Notes: generated by a model not told the origin, from the letters alone. Shown: positions 54,077 to 63,685, counted from the stretch's first letter. The stretch is 64,000 nucleotides of DNA from Streptomyces sp. HUAS 15-9 (GCF_025642155.1 NZ_CP106798.1:4278001-4342000); one strand, 5' to 3'. Made by a program: numbers and translations.

Positions 54077-54796
54077 CTACTCCTCGCCCGCCAGCGTCAG
54101 CGACCGCAGCTTCTGTCCCGCGTACCAGGTGGCCAGCACGGTGACCGAGACCAGCAGCACCGTGCCCGTGGTCAGGCTGACGTCCGATGTGACCAGGTCA
54201 CCGCCCGTGACCTTGTGGGCGACCGCCAGCGCCCACTGCTGGACGCTGAGCGTGCGGGCACCCGAGACGAGGGAGCCGAACAGTGCCTCCCAGACGAGGG
54301 CGTAGACGAGCCCGAAGATCACCGCGTGTCGCGACACCGTGCCCAGGAGCAGGAACAGGGCCGCGTAGGCGATGGAGGCGACCAGGGCCGCGACCGTGTA
54401 GGCGACGGCGATCTGCTGGCCGTTGCCGTTGAGGATGAAGCCCGCGATCAGGGTCGGCACCGCGGAGAACACCATGGTCACGGCGATCGCCACGATCAGC
54501 TTGGTGAAGATGATCGCGGGCCGCTTGATCGGCTTGGACAGCAGATACACCACCGAGCCGTCGTCGATCTCCGGACCGATCGCACCGGTGCCCGCGATGA
54601 CGCCGATGATCGGCACCATCGTGGCGAGCGCCAGGCCGCCCAGCAGGTCGGCCGCGGTCTGGTCGTCGGCGCCGGCCAGGCCGCGCACCACCACGGAGAT
54701 CGCGATCAGCAGCATCGGCAGCGCGCCGAGGATGAGAGCCCGGCGACGGCCGAGCAGGGCCCGGTAGGTGAGCCGGGCGACTGTGGGGTCGTACAT
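54077..54796 (-). CDS. ABC-2-type permease, last gene of the ABC cluster
   Basis: 239 residues from ATG 54796, seven bases after GGAGG. Six predicted helices, including LILGALPMLLIAISVVVRG, ATMVPIIGVIAGTGAIG, IVAIAVTMVFSAVPTLIAGF and VLLVSVTVLATWYAG. The cytoplasmic loop EIDDGSVVYLLSKPIKR is typical of permeases of the NatB/ABC-2 type. Paired with the ATPase gene 10 bases upstream. Export of a lipid, peptide or drug is likely; substrate unknown. Confidence 0.88.
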   Translation of the reverse strand: MYDPTVARLTYRALLGRRRALILGALPMLLIAISVVVRGLAGADDQTAADLLGGLALATMVPIIGVIAGTGAIGPEIDDGSVVYLLSKPIKRPAIIFTKLIVAIAVTMVFSAVPTLIAGFILNGNGQQIAVAYTVAALVASIAYAALFLLLGTVSRHAVIFGLVYALVWEALFGSLVSGARTLSVQQWALAVAHKVTGGDLVTSDVSLTTGTVLLVSVTVLATWYAGQKLRSLTLAGEE

Positions 54797-54806
54797 CTTC
54801 GGCCTC

Positions 54807-55718
54807 CTACGCCGCGACCAGATACGAGAAGACGGACTCGAGGGACTCGTCGGACGGCGAGACCGTGAGCAGCCGGATGCCGTGGTCCCGGGCGACCTTC
54901 GGCAGCAGGGTCGTGAAGCGGCCGAAGTCGACGGCCTGGATGTGCAACGCACCTTCGGTGAGATCGACCTCGATGCCGGACGTCGACGGGTCGGCGATCA
55001 GCGCGGCCGCGAGGGCGCGGTCGTCGCTGGAGCGGACCAGATAGCGGTGCGGGCGGTCGGTCATCAGGCGGCGGATCCTGCGGAAGTCGCCGCTGGCCGC
55101 GTGCCGTCCCGCGACGACGACCTCGATGTGCCAGGCGAGCTGCTCGACCTCTTCGAGGATGTGGGACGAGAACAGCACCGTGCGGCCCTCGTCGCCCATC
55201 CGCCGGAGCAGGTCCATGAGCTGCATGCGCTGGCGCGGGTCCATGCCGTTGAACGGCTCGTCGAGCAGGAGCAGCGACGGGTCGTGGACCAGCGCGGAGG
55301 CCATCTTCACGCGCTGCCGCATGCCCTTGGAGTACGTGGCGATCTTCCGGTCCTGTGCGTACTCCATCTCGACCGTGGCCAGGGCGCGTTGGGCTGCCTT
55401 GGCGCCCAGGCCGTGCAACTCGGCGTTGGCCACGACGAATTCGCGGCCGGTGAGGAAGTCGTACATCGCCTCGCGCTCGGGGACGATGCCGATGTGCTTG
55501 TAGATCTGCTCGTTGCGCCACACCGGCTGCCCGTCGAGCGTGACCGAGCCGGTGGAGGGGGCCAGGAAGCCGCCCATCATGTTGATCAGGGTGGACTTTC
55601 CGGCGCCGTTGGGGCCGAGCAGGCCGGTGACGCCGGGGCCGATGGTCATGGTGATGTCGTTGACGGCGACCACATTGCCGAACCAGCGGGAGACGTGGTC
55701 GATGGAGAGCGTGGTCAC
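54807..55718 (-). CDS. ABC transporter ATP-binding protein B
   Basis: 303 residues from a GTG overlapping the upstream permease stop as GTGA. Walker A GPNGAGKST, Q-loop region GIVPEREAMYDFLTG, signature YSKGMRQRVKMASAL, Walker B LLLLDEPFNGMD, switch His in FSSHILEEVEQ. The C-terminal 80 residues form the regulatory domain common in ABC-2 exporters. Partner of the permease downstream. Confidence 0.94.
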   Translation of the reverse strand: MTTLSIDHVSRWFGNVVAVNDITMTIGPGVTGLLGPNGAGKSTLINMMGGFLAPSTGSVTLDGQPVWRNEQIYKHIGIVPEREAMYDFLTGREFVVANAELHGLGAKAAQRALATVEMEYAQDRKIATYSKGMRQRVKMASALVHDPSLLLLDEPFNGMDPRQRMQLMDLLRRMGDEGRTVLFSSHILEEVEQLAWHIEVVVAGRHAASGDFRRIRRLMTDRPHRYLVRSSDDRALAAALIADPSTSGIEVDLTEGALHIQAVDFGRFTTLLPKVARDHGIRLLTVSPSDESLESVFSYLVAA

Positions 55719-56623
55719 AGTCCCACCTTCCGGTAGCGGCGCATCAGGAGGCCGTAGCTGGCGGCGATGAGGCCCAGGACGACGAGGACGTACACCGCGC
55801 CCTCCCCGTCGGACGGCCCGACCCCTCCGGGGAAGGCGGAGGAGGCGCCCAGGAAGGCCGACTGCACCCCGTCGATGAGCGTGACCGGCGAGAAGAGGCC
55901 GATCCACGGAACCGCGCCGCTGCTGCCCTGGGTGTCGGCGATGGCCTGGAGGGTGGAGACCGCGCCGTAGGAGATGGTCAGGACGGCGATCACGGCCGCG
56001 ATACCGAAGCCGCGGCGCGGGGTCACGGCCGCGATGACCAGGCCGATACCGGCGAAGAGCAGCGAGAGCAGCGTCACGGAGACCAGTCCCTGGCCGAATT
56101 CCCTGGTCTGGTGGGCGAAGCCCATCTTGGCCAGCAGCGAGCCCACGTACATCACGAGCAACGGGGCGGCGGTCAGGACGAACATCGCCGAGGCCAGTGC
56201 CGCGAACTTGGCGAGGACGTAGTCGGCGGTCTCGATGGGCCGCGAGAAGTACAGCGGTACGGTCTTGAAGCGCAGGTCGCGGGAGACGGACTGGGGTGCC
56301 TGCGAGGCGATGTACAGGCTGATGACGGCCTGCATCACGATCGCGTAGCGGGTGTAGGACACCGGCAGTTCGTGCGCCTTGGTGGCGACGGCAACCGCGA
56401 CCATGATGGCCGCCGGCACGCACATCACCACGAACAGCAGCATCGGCAGCACCTTGGACTTCACCGAGCGGCCGAGGCCGTAGGAGCCGCGCAGGGACTG
56501 CGAGTACAGGGACCGGCGGGCGTAGGCGCGGCCCAGTCGGGGGCCGTCGTAGCTGCGGTAGCCGATGTTGTGGATGCGGGTCTGGTCACCCGCCGGTGTC
56601 GTCACGGTGGGCTCAACCGCCAT
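55715..56623 (-). CDS. ABC-2-type permease, second gene of the ABC cluster
   Basis: 302 residues with six helices (VLPMLLFVVMCVPAAIMVAV, AMFVLTAAPLLVMYVGSLL, GLVSVTLLSLLFAGIGLVIAA, YVLVVLGLIAASYGLLMRR). SRDLRFKTVPLYFSRPIETADY is the conserved cytoplasmic coupling loop. The N-terminal 50 cytoplasmic residues (IHNIGYRSYDGPRLGRAYA) recur in actinobacterial permeases of this kind. Overlaps the ATPase genes on both sides, so all four form one operon. Confidence 0.9.
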   Translation of the reverse strand: MAVEPTVTTPAGDQTRIHNIGYRSYDGPRLGRAYARRSLYSQSLRGSYGLGRSVKSKVLPMLLFVVMCVPAAIMVAVAVATKAHELPVSYTRYAIVMQAVISLYIASQAPQSVSRDLRFKTVPLYFSRPIETADYVLAKFAALASAMFVLTAAPLLVMYVGSLLAKMGFAHQTREFGQGLVSVTLLSLLFAGIGLVIAAVTPRRGFGIAAVIAVLTISYGAVSTLQAIADTQGSSGAVPWIGLFSPVTLIDGVQSAFLGASSAFPGGVGPSDGEGAVYVLVVLGLIAASYGLLMRRYRKVGL

Positions 56624-57608
56624 GGCCGACCGCCTCCTTCCGCTGTGCGTCGCTGTGCTGTGCGTCGCTGTCCGTGTCGCTCGTGAAGACCTCCGAGATG
56701 TGGTGCCTGCGCTGCTCCATGCGCACCAGGCCGAGGCCCAGGTCGGCGACGACGTCGCGCACCAGGTCGTAGGTCTCCTCGCCCGTGGCGGTGAGCAGCA
56801 GGATGTGTCCGGCGCCGGGCAGGCCGCTGCCCTCGTCGAGGGTGGTCACCCCGCGCGCGTGCAGCGCGTCGCGCACCGCACGGGTGCCGTCGGGGTGCTC
56901 GTCCGTGTCGGTTACCTCGATCGCCAGCGTGGCCGTGGTCTGGGTGAAGTCCCGGGTGGAGCTGGAGCGCAGGAGCTTGCCGCCGTCGATGATGACGACG
57001 TGGTCGCAGGTGCGCTCCAGTTCGCCGAGGAGATGCGAGGTGACCAGGACCGAGATGCCGAAATCGGTGTGGATGCGGCGGATCAGGCCGAGCATCTCGT
57101 CACGGCCGACCGGGTCGAGGCCGTTGGTCGGCTCGTCCAGGAACACCAGCTCCGGGTCGTGGACCAGCGCCTGGGCCAGCTTCACCCGCTGCTTCATGCC
57201 GGTCGAGTAGCCGCCGATGGGGCGGTAGCGCTCCTCGTACAGACCGACGTGGCGCAGGGTGTCCGCCGTGCGCTCGCGGGCGGCGGCCGGGGGCAGGCCG
57301 GACATACGGGCCATGTGGACGACGAACTCGGTGGCCGAGACGTCGGGCGGCAGGCAGTCGTGCTCCGGCATGTAGCCGACCCGCTCGCGGATGGCGCCGC
57401 CCTTGGTGGCGACGTCGAGGCCGAGCACTTCGGCGCGGCCTTCGGTGGCGGGGGACAGACCCAGCAGGATCTTGATCAGTGTGGACTTGCCGGCTCCATT
57501 GGCACCCACGAGCCCCGTCACACCGGGTCCCACGTCCACGGAGAGCCGGTCAAGCGCGGTCACCCGGGGGAACCGCTTGCTCAGGCTTTCGGTCGCGATC
57601 ACAGTCAC
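56613..57608 (-). CDS. ABC transporter ATP-binding protein A, first gene of the cluster
   Basis: 331 residues from GTG 57608; further upstream starts are open but less protein-like. Walker A GANGAGKST, Q-loop YMPEHDCLPPDV, signature YSTGMKQRVKLAQAL, Walker B LVFLDEPTNGLD, switch His in VTSHLLGELE. Ends with an acidic Asp/Ser/His tail that overlaps the permease start by 11 bases. The order ATPase-permease-ATPase-permease suggests two half-systems arisen by duplication. A DnaA box lies about 105 bases upstream. Confidence 0.94.
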   Translation of the reverse strand: MTVIATESLSKRFPRVTALDRLSVDVGPGVTGLVGANGAGKSTLIKILLGLSPATEGRAEVLGLDVATKGGAIRERVGYMPEHDCLPPDVSATEFVVHMARMSGLPPAAARERTADTLRHVGLYEERYRPIGGYSTGMKQRVKLAQALVHDPELVFLDEPTNGLDPVGRDEMLGLIRRIHTDFGISVLVTSHLLGELERTCDHVVIIDGGKLLRSSSTRDFTQTTATLAIEVTDTDEHPDGTRAVRDALHARGVTTLDEGSGLPGAGHILLLTATGEETYDLVRDVVADLGLGLVRMEQRRHHISEVFTSDTDSDAQHSDAQRKEAVGHGG

Positions 57609-57713
57609 GTCCTCGACGGTAGTGACGCGCGCCACGCAAGTCGTCAGACCGCAGAGCCGTCTTGGCGTCAGACTCCAGTCGTACGGGGCCCTAGGGGATG
57701 CCCTTCCTGAGAG

Positions 57714-57722
57714 TTATCCACA
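57714..57722 (+). promoter_or_regulatory. Single DnaA box
   Basis: TTATCCACA lies in the divergent region between the ABC operon and the M24-like gene. It is isolated, unlike the clusters at 50.5 and 61.6 kb. Confidence 0.5.
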
Positions 57723-57818
57723 GCTCATGATCCCGCCTATTGACGCCGCCTCTAACAACTGTCACATTCACCGGTGTCAAGTTACGGACGCGTACCGCAG
57801 TCGACGGGACGGGGCGGC

Positions 57819-58697
57819 ATGACGACGGCAGTGAACAGCGGACTCCCCGTGGAGCTGCGGGGATTCAGACGTGTCCAGCGTCTGGCGTACGAATGCGCCG
57901 AGGCGGTGGCGGCACAGCTGGAGCCCGGGGTGACCGAGCGCGAGGCCGCGCGCATGCAGCGCGAGTGGCTGCGCGAGCGGGGCGTGCGGGACTGGTTCCA
58001 CCTGCCCTTCGCCTGGTTCGGGGACCGGACGGCATTCGTGAACTTCCGAGTGCCGCTCCAGTTCTTCCCCACCAACCGCCGTCTGGCACCCGGGATGCCG
58101 TTCATCCTGGACATGGCCCCGGTGTACGAGGGATACACGGCGGACATCGGCTACTCGGGCTCGCTCGGCCCCAACCCGGTTCAGGACCGGCTGATGGCCG
58201 ACCTCGAGGCGCACCGTGAGCTGATCCTGCGCGAGGTGCGCGAGCGGCGGCCGCTGCGCGAGATCTACGAGGACGTGGACCGCCTCATGGTCCGCCAGGG
58301 CTACGCGAACCGGCATCGCGCGTACCCCTTCGGGGTGATCGCGCACAAGGTGGACCGGGTGCGGCAGCGCCGCTGGTCGCCGCACCTGTTCGGATTCGGC
58401 ACCCAGTCTCTGAAGGGCCTGGCGTCCGACGCGCTGCACGGCCACCGCGAGGGCTGGTCTCCCCTGTGGTCGCCGTACCGCTTCTCCGACCACCCGCCGC
58501 GGCCGGGCCTGTGGGCGGTCGAACCCCACCTCGGCTTCCGGGGTACGGGCGCGAAGTTCGAGGAGATCCTGGTCGTCACCGACTCCAGGGACCCCGAACA
58601 GAGTGCCTTCTGGCTGGACGACGATCTGCCATGGGGGTCCCCCCGCGCGAGGTCGTTCGAGCGTGGGGGAGTGCGGCGCTGGGCGGAGGACGAGTGA
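57819..58697 (+). CDS. M24-family metallopeptidase-like protein
   Basis: 292 residues from ATG 57819. Pita-bread features: paired Asp in FILDMAPVYEGYTADIGYSG, a His in YPFGVIAHKV, Glu in LWAVEPHLGF and the terminal Glu in GAKFEEILVVT. The spacing is shorter than in methionine or proline aminopeptidases, so substrate is uncertain. The last 25 residues (WGSPRARSFERGG) are encoded by a dispersed repeat copy. Its stop overlaps the next gene's start as GTGA. Confidence 0.85.
   Translation: MTTAVNSGLPVELRGFRRVQRLAYECAEAVAAQLEPGVTEREAARMQREWLRERGVRDWFHLPFAWFGDRTAFVNFRVPLQFFPTNRRLAPGMPFILDMAPVYEGYTADIGYSGSLGPNPVQDRLMADLEAHRELILREVRERRPLREIYEDVDRLMVRQGYANRHRAYPFGVIAHKVDRVRQRRWSPHLFGFGTQSLKGLASDALHGHREGWSPLWSPYRFSDHPPRPGLWAVEPHLGFRGTGAKFEEILVVTDSRDPEQSAFWLDDDLPWGSPRARSFERGGVRRWAEDE
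58633..58671. repeat. Dispersed hairpin repeat, copy 5
   Basis: GGGGGTCCCCCC, then GCGCGAGGTCGTTCGAGCG, then TGGGGGAG. Read in frame as the C-terminus of the M24-like protein. Confidence 0.8.
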
Positions 58698-60451
58698 CGA
58701 CGCTGAAGGGCGCACGGGAGCGCCGGGTGCTGACGGGCGGGGTCGAACTGTGCGTGGCGGAGCTCGGGGACCCGGCGCAGCCGACGGTGGTCCTGGTGCA
58801 CGGCTACCCGGACAGCAAGGAGGTCTGGTCGGAGGTCGCCGTCCGCCTCGCCGACCACTTCCATGTGGTGCTGTACGACGTCCGGGGCCACGGCAAGTCG
58901 ACGGCGCCGAAGCCGCTGCGCGGCGCCTTCACGCTGGCGAAGCTCACCGACGACTTCCTGGCGGTCGTGGACGCGGTCAGCCCGGACCGGCCGGTGCATC
59001 TGGTGGGCCACGACTGGGGTTCGGTGCAGTCGTGGGAGTTCGTCACGGTCAAGCGCACCGAGGGACGCATCGCCTCGTTCACCTCGATGTCCGGCCCGTC
59101 CCTCGACCACTTCGGCCACTGGATCAACGCGCGCGTGAAGCGCCCGATACCCCGCCGCGTGGGCCAGCTCCTCGGCCAGGGCGCCAAGTCCTGGTACGTG
59201 TACCTCCTGCACACGCCCGCCCTGCCCGAACTGGCCTGGCGCGGCCCCCTCGGCAAACGCTGGCCGAAGATCCTGGAGCGGGTCGAGAAGGTCCCCGGCG
59301 GCGACTACCCGACCTCCTCGCTGCCCACGGACGCCACGAACGGCGCCTGGCTGTACCGGGACAACGTACGCTCCCGCCTGCGCAGGCCACGCCCGGACGC
59401 GTACGCCCACGCGCCCGTGCAGCTCATCACGCCCCTGGGGGACGCTTTCCTCTCCGAGAAGCTGTACGACGACCTGGAGCAGTGGGCTCCGCAGCTGACC
59501 CGGCGGACTCTGCCGGCCAAGCACTGGGTACCGCGCACCCGCCCCGACCAGCTTGCCGCCTGGATCGACGAGTTCGTCACCGGCGTCGAGGGCGGCCGCC
59601 CCGAGGCGAAGCCCTCCGGGCGCCACGGCGAACGGTTCGGCGGCCGGCTCGTGCTGGTCACCGGCGCCGGCAGCGGCATCGGTCGGGCGACAGCGTTCGC
59701 GTTCGCGGAGGCGGGCGCGCGTGTGGTGGCCGTCGACCGGGACGCGGAGTCCGCCGCACGCACGGCGGAGCTGTCCCGGCTGCTCGGCGCGCCGAAGGCC
59801 TGGGCGGAGACCGTCGACGTCTCCGACGAGCACGCCATGGAGAAGCTCGCCGAGAAGGTCGCCGACGCGTACGGCGTGGTGGACGTGCTGGTCAACAACG
59901 CCGGGATCGGGCTGTCGGGCTCCTTCTTCACCACCACGCCGGACGACTGGCGCAAGGTCCTGGACGTCAACCTGTGGGGTGTCATCCACGGCTGCCGTCT
60001 CTTCGGCGGACAGATGGCCGAGCGGGGCCAAGGCGGCCACATCGTCAACATCGCGTCGGCGGCGGCGTACCAGCCCTCCAAGGCGCTGCCCGCCTACAGC
60101 ACCTCCAAGGCGGCCGTCCTGATGCTGTCCGAGTGCCTGCGCGCCGAACTCGCCGGCCAGGACATCGGCGTGACGGCGATCTGCCCCGGCTTCGTCAACA
60201 CCAACATCACCTCCACCGCACGCTTCACGGGAGTGGACGCGCAGGAGGAACGCCGCCGCCAGAAGCGGACGGCCCGCCTGTACGGGATGCGCAACTACCC
60301 ACCGGAGAAGGTCGCGGAGGCGATCCTGCGAGCGGTGACCCGCAACGAGGCGGTGGTACCGGTCACCCCGGAGGCCCGCGGCGCACACCTCATGTCCCGT
60401 TTCATGCCGGGGGCGTTGAGAGCGATTGCCCGGGTGGAACCGAGGTTGTGA
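58694..60451 (+). CDS. Alpha/beta-hydrolase-SDR fusion protein (EphD-like)
   Basis: 585 residues. The N-terminal half is an epoxide-hydrolase-type alpha/beta hydrolase: oxyanion motif VHGYPDS, nucleophile Asp in GHDWGS, and His in PAKHWVPR. The C-terminal half is a classical SDR: NAD(P) motif TGAGSGIGRA, NNAG, catalytic YSTSK after NIASAAAY. This fusion is known from mycobacterial EphD, which reduces or modifies lipids, but Streptomyces has no mycolic acids, so the substrate here is different or unknown. Coupled to the M24-like gene. Confidence 0.9.
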   Translation: MTTLKGARERRVLTGGVELCVAELGDPAQPTVVLVHGYPDSKEVWSEVAVRLADHFHVVLYDVRGHGKSTAPKPLRGAFTLAKLTDDFLAVVDAVSPDRPVHLVGHDWGSVQSWEFVTVKRTEGRIASFTSMSGPSLDHFGHWINARVKRPIPRRVGQLLGQGAKSWYVYLLHTPALPELAWRGPLGKRWPKILERVEKVPGGDYPTSSLPTDATNGAWLYRDNVRSRLRRPRPDAYAHAPVQLITPLGDAFLSEKLYDDLEQWAPQLTRRTLPAKHWVPRTRPDQLAAWIDEFVTGVEGGRPEAKPSGRHGERFGGRLVLVTGAGSGIGRATAFAFAEAGARVVAVDRDAESAARTAELSRLLGAPKAWAETVDVSDEHAMEKLAEKVADAYGVVDVLVNNAGIGLSGSFFTTTPDDWRKVLDVNLWGVIHGCRLFGGQMAERGQGGHIVNIASAAAYQPSKALPAYSTSKAAVLMLSECLRAELAGQDIGVTAICPGFVNTNITSTARFTGVDAQEERRRQKRTARLYGMRNYPPEKVAEAILRAVTRNEAVVPVTPEARGAHLMSRFMPGALRAIARVEPRL

Positions 60452-60484
60452 GACGGCGGCCCTGCACAACTGCGGGCAGTCGTG

Positions 60485-60519
60485 CCTCCCCCAAGCTCTT
60501 CGAGCAGGGGGGACCCCCA
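60485..60519. repeat. Dispersed hairpin repeat, copy 6
   Basis: CCTCCCCCAAGCTCTTCGAG then CAGGGGGGACCCCC (reverse orientation), preceded by a unit like the 22-bp minisatellite. Lies between the EphD-like and MerR genes. Confidence 0.85.
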
Positions 60520-60600
60520 GCGGCACGGGTGGGCGCAGCGGCACCCGCAAGCGCGGTGAGCGAACCCACCCCCGCCCAGGCACCTCCCAAGGAACTCCAC

Positions 60601-61546
60601 GTGACCGACCCCCCGGCCCCCGCCCCCTATCGCATCGAAGACCTGGCCCACCACACCGGCACCACGGTACGAACCATCCGCGCCTACCAGGACCGCGGCC
60701 TCCTCCCCCGCCCCGAACGCCGAGGCAGGGCCAAGGTCTACTCCGACGTCCACGTCACCCGCCTCGTCCAGATCGCCGACCTCCTCGACCGCGGCTACAC
60801 CCTGGCCTCCATCAAGGAACTCCTGGAGGCCTGGGACACCGGCCGCGGCCTGGGCGGTGTCCTCGGCCTGGTCACCGAGATCGAGGGCCCGTGGACCGAC
60901 GAGGAGCCCTCCCGGGTCTCCCGCGGAGCTGGACGCCCGCTTCGGCGGCACCCCCGACGACGACGCCGTGGCCGAGGCGGTCGAACTCGGCGTGCTCGAA
61001 CCCGTACCCGCGGACCCCGACTCGTTCCTCGTGCCGAGCCCCCAAGAGCTGGCTGTCGCGGTCGAGTTGCACAAGGCCGGAGTCCCGCTGTCCGCGATCA
61101 CCGGCCACCTGCGGGAGTTGAGGGTCCAGGTCGAGCACATGGCCACCCGTTTCCTGGAGTTCACGACCGAGCACGTCTTCGCTCGCTACCTGGACGACCC
61201 GCACCGTCTCACCGACGCTCAGGCAGCGGAAGCGGCCTCGCTCGTACGGCGTCTGCGCCCCCTCGCGCAGCAGACCGTGGATGCCGAACTCGCCCGTGCG
61301 ATGCGCCTGTTCGCCACCCGTCAGCTGCGTCGGCAGCTGGGCGCGGGGGAGCCACGAAAACCGTTCGGGGAGAGCCGTCCCGTACCGGTCCCGGCGGAGA
61401 CGATCCAGGCCGTGGAGCGGCTGGTTGGTACCGAGCGGGCTGCCGAGTTCGTCGCGCTGGCCGCCGAACGGGAGGTACGCGCCCGGCCCTTGGGTGACCT
61501 GACGGCAAGTCATGTCGCTATGGGGGATCTTGACGAAACTCCCTGA
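60601..61546 (+). pseudogene. MerR-family regulator, frameshifted
   Basis: The first frame, from GTG 60601 behind AAGGAA (GTG 60556 also possible), encodes the MerR DNA-binding domain: PYRIEDLAHHTGTTVRTIRA, YQDRGLLPRPERRGRAKVY, LVQIADLLDRGYTLASIKEL. After VSR near 60925 the coding moves to another frame (ELDARFGGTPDDDAVAEAV and on to 61546), the usual C-terminal helical domain. An extra G in CGCGGAG explains it. Without the shift the protein would be about 314 residues. Either a real inactivating change or a sequencing error. Confidence 0.8.
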
Positions 61547-61558
61547 ATCGCCCACTAC

Positions 61559-61612
61559 TTGTCCACAACTTCGCCAATTCCCCTGTGGATAACCGGACTT
61601 GGTTGTGGACAA
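61559..61612. promoter_or_regulatory. Tight DnaA-box cluster upstream of kptA
   Basis: TTGTCCACA (61559), TGTGGATAA (61584) and TGTGGACAA (61604) lie within 54 bases, about 25 and 20 bases apart, in the short gap before the RNA 2'-phosphotransferase gene. Confidence 0.75.
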
Positions 61613-61667
61613 AACCTCCGAGCGAAAATAACCTGCGTGATCCGCGTCTCTCCCGCACGCTGGTGGA

Positions 61668-62231
61668 GTGAACGAAAGAGAGATGGACGAGAGGCGCACC
61701 GTGAAGGTGTCGAAGTATCTCTCGAAGCACCTGCGGCACCAGCCCGAACGGATCGGCCTCACGCTCGACGAGGGCGGCTGGGTCGAGATCGACACCCTGA
61801 TCGCCGCGGCGGCCGCGCACGGATTCCGGTTCAGCCGCGCCGAGCTCGACCATGTGGTGGCCGCCAACGACAAGAAGCGGTTCGCCGTAGAGGGCACCCG
61901 GATCCGCGCCAGCCAGGGCCACAGCGTCGAGGTCGACCTCGGACTGCCCCCGGCGACCCCGCCGCCGTACCTGTACCACGGGACCGTCGCCCGCAACCTG
62001 GAGTCGATCCGCGCAACGGGTCTCAGGCCGATGAACAGGCACGACGTACACCTCTCGGTCGACCGCAAGACCGCGACCCGGGTCGGCGCCCGCCGCGGCC
62101 GCCCCGTCGTGCTGGCCGTCGACGCGGGAGCCATGCACCGCGCCGGCCATGTCTTCCACGTCAGCGCGAACGGCGTGTGGCTGACGAAGGCCGTACCGCC
62201 CGAGTACCTCCGCTTCTCGGAGCCGCACTGA
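61668..62231 (+). CDS. kptA: RNA 2'-phosphotransferase (Tpt1/KptA)
   Basis: 187 residues from GTG 61668 (ATG 61683 also possible). It transfers an RNA 2'-phosphate to NAD+, giving ADP-ribose cyclic phosphate. The N-terminal winged helix has KVSKYLSKHLRHQPERIGL (conserved HLRH), GGWVEIDTLI, then the NAD domain with YLYHGTVARNLESI and RPVVLAVDAGAMH. No RNA ligase producing 2'-phosphates is nearby; bacterial homologues may instead ADP-ribosylate nucleic acid ends. Set behind a DnaA-box cluster. Confidence 0.93.
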   Translation: MNEREMDERRTVKVSKYLSKHLRHQPERIGLTLDEGGWVEIDTLIAAAAAHGFRFSRAELDHVVAANDKKRFAVEGTRIRASQGHSVEVDLGLPPATPPPYLYHGTVARNLESIRATGLRPMNRHDVHLSVDRKTATRVGARRGRPVVLAVDAGAMHRAGHVFHVSANGVWLTKAVPPEYLRFSEPH

Positions 62232-62293
62232 GCTTCTCCGAGCCACAGCCGTTCCGAGCCGTACTGCCACCCCCTTCCGGCATGATCAGTGGC

Positions 62294-62740
62294 ATGGACC
62301 ACTTGCCGACCACCGAGGCCGCCGTCACCGCGCTCCGTGCGATAGCCGCCGAATACGCGCGCGAGATCGAGGTGACCCACGACATCGGCGCCGACCGGAC
62401 CTCGCGCCGCAGCGCGGCGGGCGTCGGCGTCACCACCGACCCGGACGGCTCACTGCCCCACGAGGCGTACGCCGACTTCGGCGGCCTGCCCCGGGTGAGC
62501 GTGCGGCTCTTTCCCGAGGACGACGCGCTGATCACCGTCGAGGGCGTCGAGTGCCCCGACGTGCCGCGCGACGACGTGCCCGCCTTCCTCCGCTCGGTCT
62601 TCGACGGCCTCGCACACGTCAAGGCCCGCCGCTTCCCGCCGAGCCGGTTCCTGATCGTTCCGCTGCCCGGCGACCGTACGGTCAAGGAGTATGTGCCGAC
62701 GCTCGGCCTCACCCCGTGGCTGAGCAGCCGCGTACGGTGA
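62294..62740 (+). CDS. Conserved hypothetical protein
   Basis: 148 residues from ATG 62294 (62282 also open). An N-terminal helix ([20 protein letters not shown]) is followed by a mixed alpha/beta region: [40 protein letters not shown] and [14 protein letters not shown]. It looks like a small compact Streptomyces protein without catalytic motifs, membrane spans or Cys-rich sites. 62 bases after kptA on the same strand, so possibly co-transcribed. No function assigned. Confidence 0.75.
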   Translation: MDHLPTTEAAVTALRAIAAEYAREIEVTHDIGADRTSRRSAAGVGVTTDPDGSLPHEAYADFGGLPRVSVRLFPEDDALITVEGVECPDVPRDDVPAFLRSVFDGLAHVKARRFPPSRFLIVPLPGDRTVKEYVPTLGLTPWLSSRVR

Positions 62741-62782
62741 CCGTTTCGTCCCTGAACGCAGGGTGCCCTTAGTCTCGAACGC

Positions 62783-63685
62783 ATGAGTCTGCGCCTGAGC
62801 ACCGTGATCCTCCCGTACCGCCGCTGGCACGAAGGCGGCCGTTCGGCCTGGACGCGTGCCGAGCAGCTCGGCTTCCACACCGCCTACACCTACGACCACC
62901 TGACCTGGCGCGGCTTCCGCGACGGTCCGTGGTTCGGCGCGATCCCGACGCTGACCGCCGCCGCGGCCGCCACCGACCACCTCCGCCTGGGCACGCTGGT
63001 GACCTCGCCGAACTTCCGGCACCCGGTGACCCTCGCCAAGGAGCTGATCTCGCTCGACGACATCTCCGGCGGCCGGATCACGCTGGGCATCGGCGCGGGC
63101 GGCACCGGCTTCGACGCCACGGCGCTCGGCCAGGACCTGTGGAGTCCGCGCGAGCGCGCGGACCGCCTCGCCGAGTTCGTGCCGCTGCTGGACCGGCTGC
63201 TCACCGAGGACTCGGTGTCGTACGAGGGCGACTTCTACTCGGCGCACGAGGCGCACAACATCCCGGGCTGCGTGCAGCGCCCCCGGCTGCCCTTCGCGGT
63301 GGCCGCCACCGGCCCGCGCGGGCTGAAGCTCGCCGCGCGGTACGGGCAGGCGTGGGTGACCACCGGCGACCCGAAGCTGTACGAGAGCGGCACGCCGAAG
63401 GAGTCGGTCCGGGCGCTGCGCGGGCAGACCGAGAAGCTGGCCGACGCCTGCGCCGCGCTGGGGCGGAACGTGGCCGGCCTCGACAAGATCCTGCTCACCG
63501 GCTTCACCCCGGACCGGACCCGGCCACTGGAGTCCCTGGACGCGTTCGTGGACTTCGCGGGCCGGCACCGGGAGCTGGGCTTCACCGAGATCGTGCTCCA
63601 CTGGCCCATCCCCGACACGGACTTCGCCGTGGACCAGAAGGTCTTCGAGCAGATCGCCATGGAGGCCCCGGCACAACTGGACTGA
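62783..63685 (+). CDS. LLM-class flavin- or F420-dependent oxidoreductase
   Basis: 300 residues, a TIM-barrel of the luciferase-like family: [53 protein letters not shown] and [21 protein letters not shown]420 is the usual cofactor in actinobacteria, FMN is possible. No partner gene indicates the substrate. Confidence 0.9.
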   Translation: MSLRLSTVILPYRRWHEGGRSAWTRAEQLGFHTAYTYDHLTWRGFRDGPWFGAIPTLTAAAAATDHLRLGTLVTSPNFRHPVTLAKELISLDDISGGRITLGIGAGGTGFDATALGQDLWSPRERADRLAEFVPLLDRLLTEDSVSYEGDFYSAHEAHNIPGCVQRPRLPFAVAATGPRGLKLAARYGQAWVTTGDPKLYESGTPKESVRALRGQTEKLADACAALGRNVAGLDKILLTGFTPDRTRPLESLDAFVDFAGRHRELGFTEIVLHWPIPDTDFAVDQKVFEQIAMEAPAQLD

